From: Hwangdonia lutea
GTDB lineage: Bacteria > Bacteroidota > Bacteroidia > Flavobacteriales > Flavobacteriaceae
Assembly: GCF_032814565.1 (NCBI RefSeq)
Contig: NZ_CP136521.1
Location: forward strand, 2,018,501 to 2,082,500
DNA length: 64,000 bases
Reading direction: 5' to 3'
The notes below the pieces were generated by a model. That model saw only the letters and a program-made list of their open reading frames with translations, was not told the origin of the DNA and did not search any database. The position numbers and the translations under genes are program-made. Within the stretch, counting starts at the first letter, position 1. Each line of letters starts with the position of its first letter. Of the stretch, positions 63,234 through 64,000 are shown piece after piece.

Positions 63234-63458
63234 ATGAAAATTACAGGTATATTTTATGTTGTTGTTGCAACGCTCTTGTTGATAGCCTTAACCATAATGG
63301 TGTCATTAAACCTGCCTTTTAATTGGGTGTTTTATCTTATGTGTTTAGGGCAACTTTTTGTTGTTGTTACGGTTTATAAAGTTTTAAAAGACAATTATAC
63401 TACCACTAAAACTTTTGATGATTTTTATGAAGACAACCCCATAGGTTACAGAAGCTAA
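63234..63458 (+). CDS. Small two-helix membrane protein
   Basis: The 74 residues hold two hydrophobic helices (about 5-25 and 29-50) and a polar C-terminal tail ending DDFYEDNPIGYRS. I recognise no named family. Small membrane proteins of this type are often found in flavobacteria at this position after DUF2797. AAATTGAAAGTAAAA lies just before the ATG. Confidence 0.7.
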   Translation: MKITGIFYVVVATLLLIALTIMVSLNLPFNWVFYLMCLGQLFVVVTVYKVLKDNYTTTKTFDDFYEDNPIGYRS

Positions 63459-63506
63459 CCGTTTATAAAAAGTAGGTTGAAAAACTCGGGAATTTACTAA
63501 TAAATC

Positions 63507-63622
63507 GGCTGTCTAAAAAGTGAATATTTAGCCCAAAACGATAGTTGTAATGCACTGAGTTTAATGCACCACAAAATTGGCTTTGCTTAATTTAATAAGC
63601 CTTAAGCCCTTTTTAGACAGCC
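63507..63622. repeat. 116-bp element bounded by a perfect 14-bp inverted repeat
   Basis: GGCTGTCTAAAAAG (63507-63520) and its exact complement CTTTTTAGACAGCC (63609-63622) bound 88 bases without an ORF. Inside are partial palindromes (AAGCCTTAAGCC, and CTAAA / TTTAG within the left end). It lies between two convergent genes. It could be a MITE-like remnant of an insertion sequence or a bidirectional terminator; no target duplication is evident. Confidence 0.6.
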
Positions 63623-63649
63623 TTTATGTGTTGTAAAGAAACTAGAAAA

Positions 63650-63844
63650 CTATATATCTTCTTGATCTCGTAACCTTTGAATGTAAGCGGCTTTTTGAAT
63701 TTCACGACGTCTTTTTACCGAAGGTTTGGTAAAAAACTGTCCGTCTCTTAAATTCTGCATTACTTTAATGTTACGGTGTTTTCTTTTGTAACGTTTTAAG
63801 GCGCGTTCGATGTTTTCGCCATCTTTTACAATAATTTTTAGCAT
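63650..63844 (-). CDS. rpsU: 30S ribosomal protein S21
   Basis: The 64 residues match S21: MLKIIVKDGENIERALKRYKR and FFTKPSVKRRREIQKAAYIQR. In flavobacteria this protein takes part in sequestering the anti-Shine-Dalgarno end of 16S rRNA and in regulating its own gene. That fits the generally weak Shine-Dalgarno sequences here, although it is not shown in this sequence. Confidence 0.96.
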   Translation of the reverse strand: MLKIIVKDGENIERALKRYKRKHRNIKVMQNLRDGQFFTKPSVKRRREIQKAAYIQRLRDQEDI

Positions 63845-63876
63845 ATATTTTTATTAATGGTTTTGTGTTTTTAGGA

Positions 63877-64000
63877 CTATCCTAAATACGTTTTTAATAC
63901 TTTACTTTTAGAGGTATGTCGCAATCTGCGAATACCTTTTTCTTTAATTTGTCTTACCCGTTCGCGTGTTAATCCAAACGAAATGCCTATTTCCTGTAGG
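63877..64000 (-). CDS. rpoD: Primary sigma factor RpoD, C-terminal end (partial)
   Basis: The frame enters from the right edge and ends at TAG (plus-strand 63877-63879). The visible 40 residues are sigma region 4.2 with the helix-turn-helix that reads the -33 element: [20 protein letters not shown], then [20 protein letters not shown]. This is the housekeeping sigma factor of Bacteroidota. The rest of the gene is outside the window. Confidence 0.9.
   Translation of the reverse strand, partial: LQEIGISFGLTRERVRQIKEKGIRRLRHTSKSKVLKTYLG

Noticed and set aside
1-64000. CRISPR arrays, tRNA and rRNA genes, restriction or known anti-phage systems
   Set aside because: I looked for regularly spaced direct repeats, cloverleaf-like segments and typical defence proteins on both strands and saw none. 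Short tRNA-like segments could still be missed by eye.

Overview
The window is a stretch of the chromosome of a member of the Flavobacteriaceae (Bacteroidota), probably a marine, gliding, aerobic species. Signs are the AT-rich composition, the type IX secretion and gliding genes (sprA, a RemB-like protein, a PorP/SprF-like protein), promoters of the TTG-N19/20-TAnnTTTG kind typical of this phylum, several TTG starts, and core genes in orders usual for flavobacteria. Genus and species cannot be told from the sequence alone. No rRNA, tRNA, CRISPR array, prophage or complete insertion sequence was recognised.

Layout. 1-6606: the tail of a probable cytochrome oxidase subunit I gene, ruvB, a cytochrome P450, queG, maeB and ruvA. 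6613-18668: the giant T9SS translocon gene sprA, gcvH, a VanZ-like gene, two TonB-like energy transducers and a RemB-like outer membrane protein that carries a related TonB-type domain. 18771-20216: a small lipoprotein and a secreted metallo-beta-lactamase-fold hydrolase. 20549-26303: a haem-copper oxidase module (heme O synthase, two different subunit III proteins, subunit IV, a cysteine-less SCO-like protein, a true SCO protein, DUF420, a small CxxC protein). 26392-32039: a MacAB-TolC-type exporter with two permeases. 32264-38675: tsaB, then on the minus strand an MscS channel, a DUF1304 protein, a YyaL-type protein, dodecin and an Nfu protein, then a PorP/SprF-like gene. 38770-44370: a VWA lipoprotein, a LytS-type kinase and its LytTR regulator separated by a GIY-YIG nuclease gene, and a gamma carbonic anhydrase. 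44397-44566: a stand-alone TPP riboswitch with no gene behind it. 44611-53089 (minus): the envelope cluster CBS-nadK-DUF6089-uppS-bamA-skp-skp-murI. 53179-58755: pdxJ, an alpha/beta hydrolase, a holin-like membrane protein, tig, clpP and clpX. 59060-64000: an OmpA/PD40 protein, a GH3-type protein, DUF2797, a small membrane protein, rpsU and the end of the primary sigma factor gene rpoD.

Most genes are housekeeping. The least ordinary content is between genes. Many gaps hold palindromic repeats arranged as convergent inverted pairs, each repeat having a short head (TGTC or a close form) followed by a hairpin. In one subfamily the stems differ from copy to copy but stay complementary. One such pair brackets the GIY-YIG gene that splits the kinase/regulator pair, and a decayed copy of the regulator's start lies on the far side. 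By architecture this resembles REP/REPIN repeats and their RAYT transposase, but with a GIY-YIG nuclease; it is my leading candidate for an undescribed system. Second is the orphan TPP riboswitch, which has its own promoter-like sequence and terminator and points into the 3' end of murI on the other strand.
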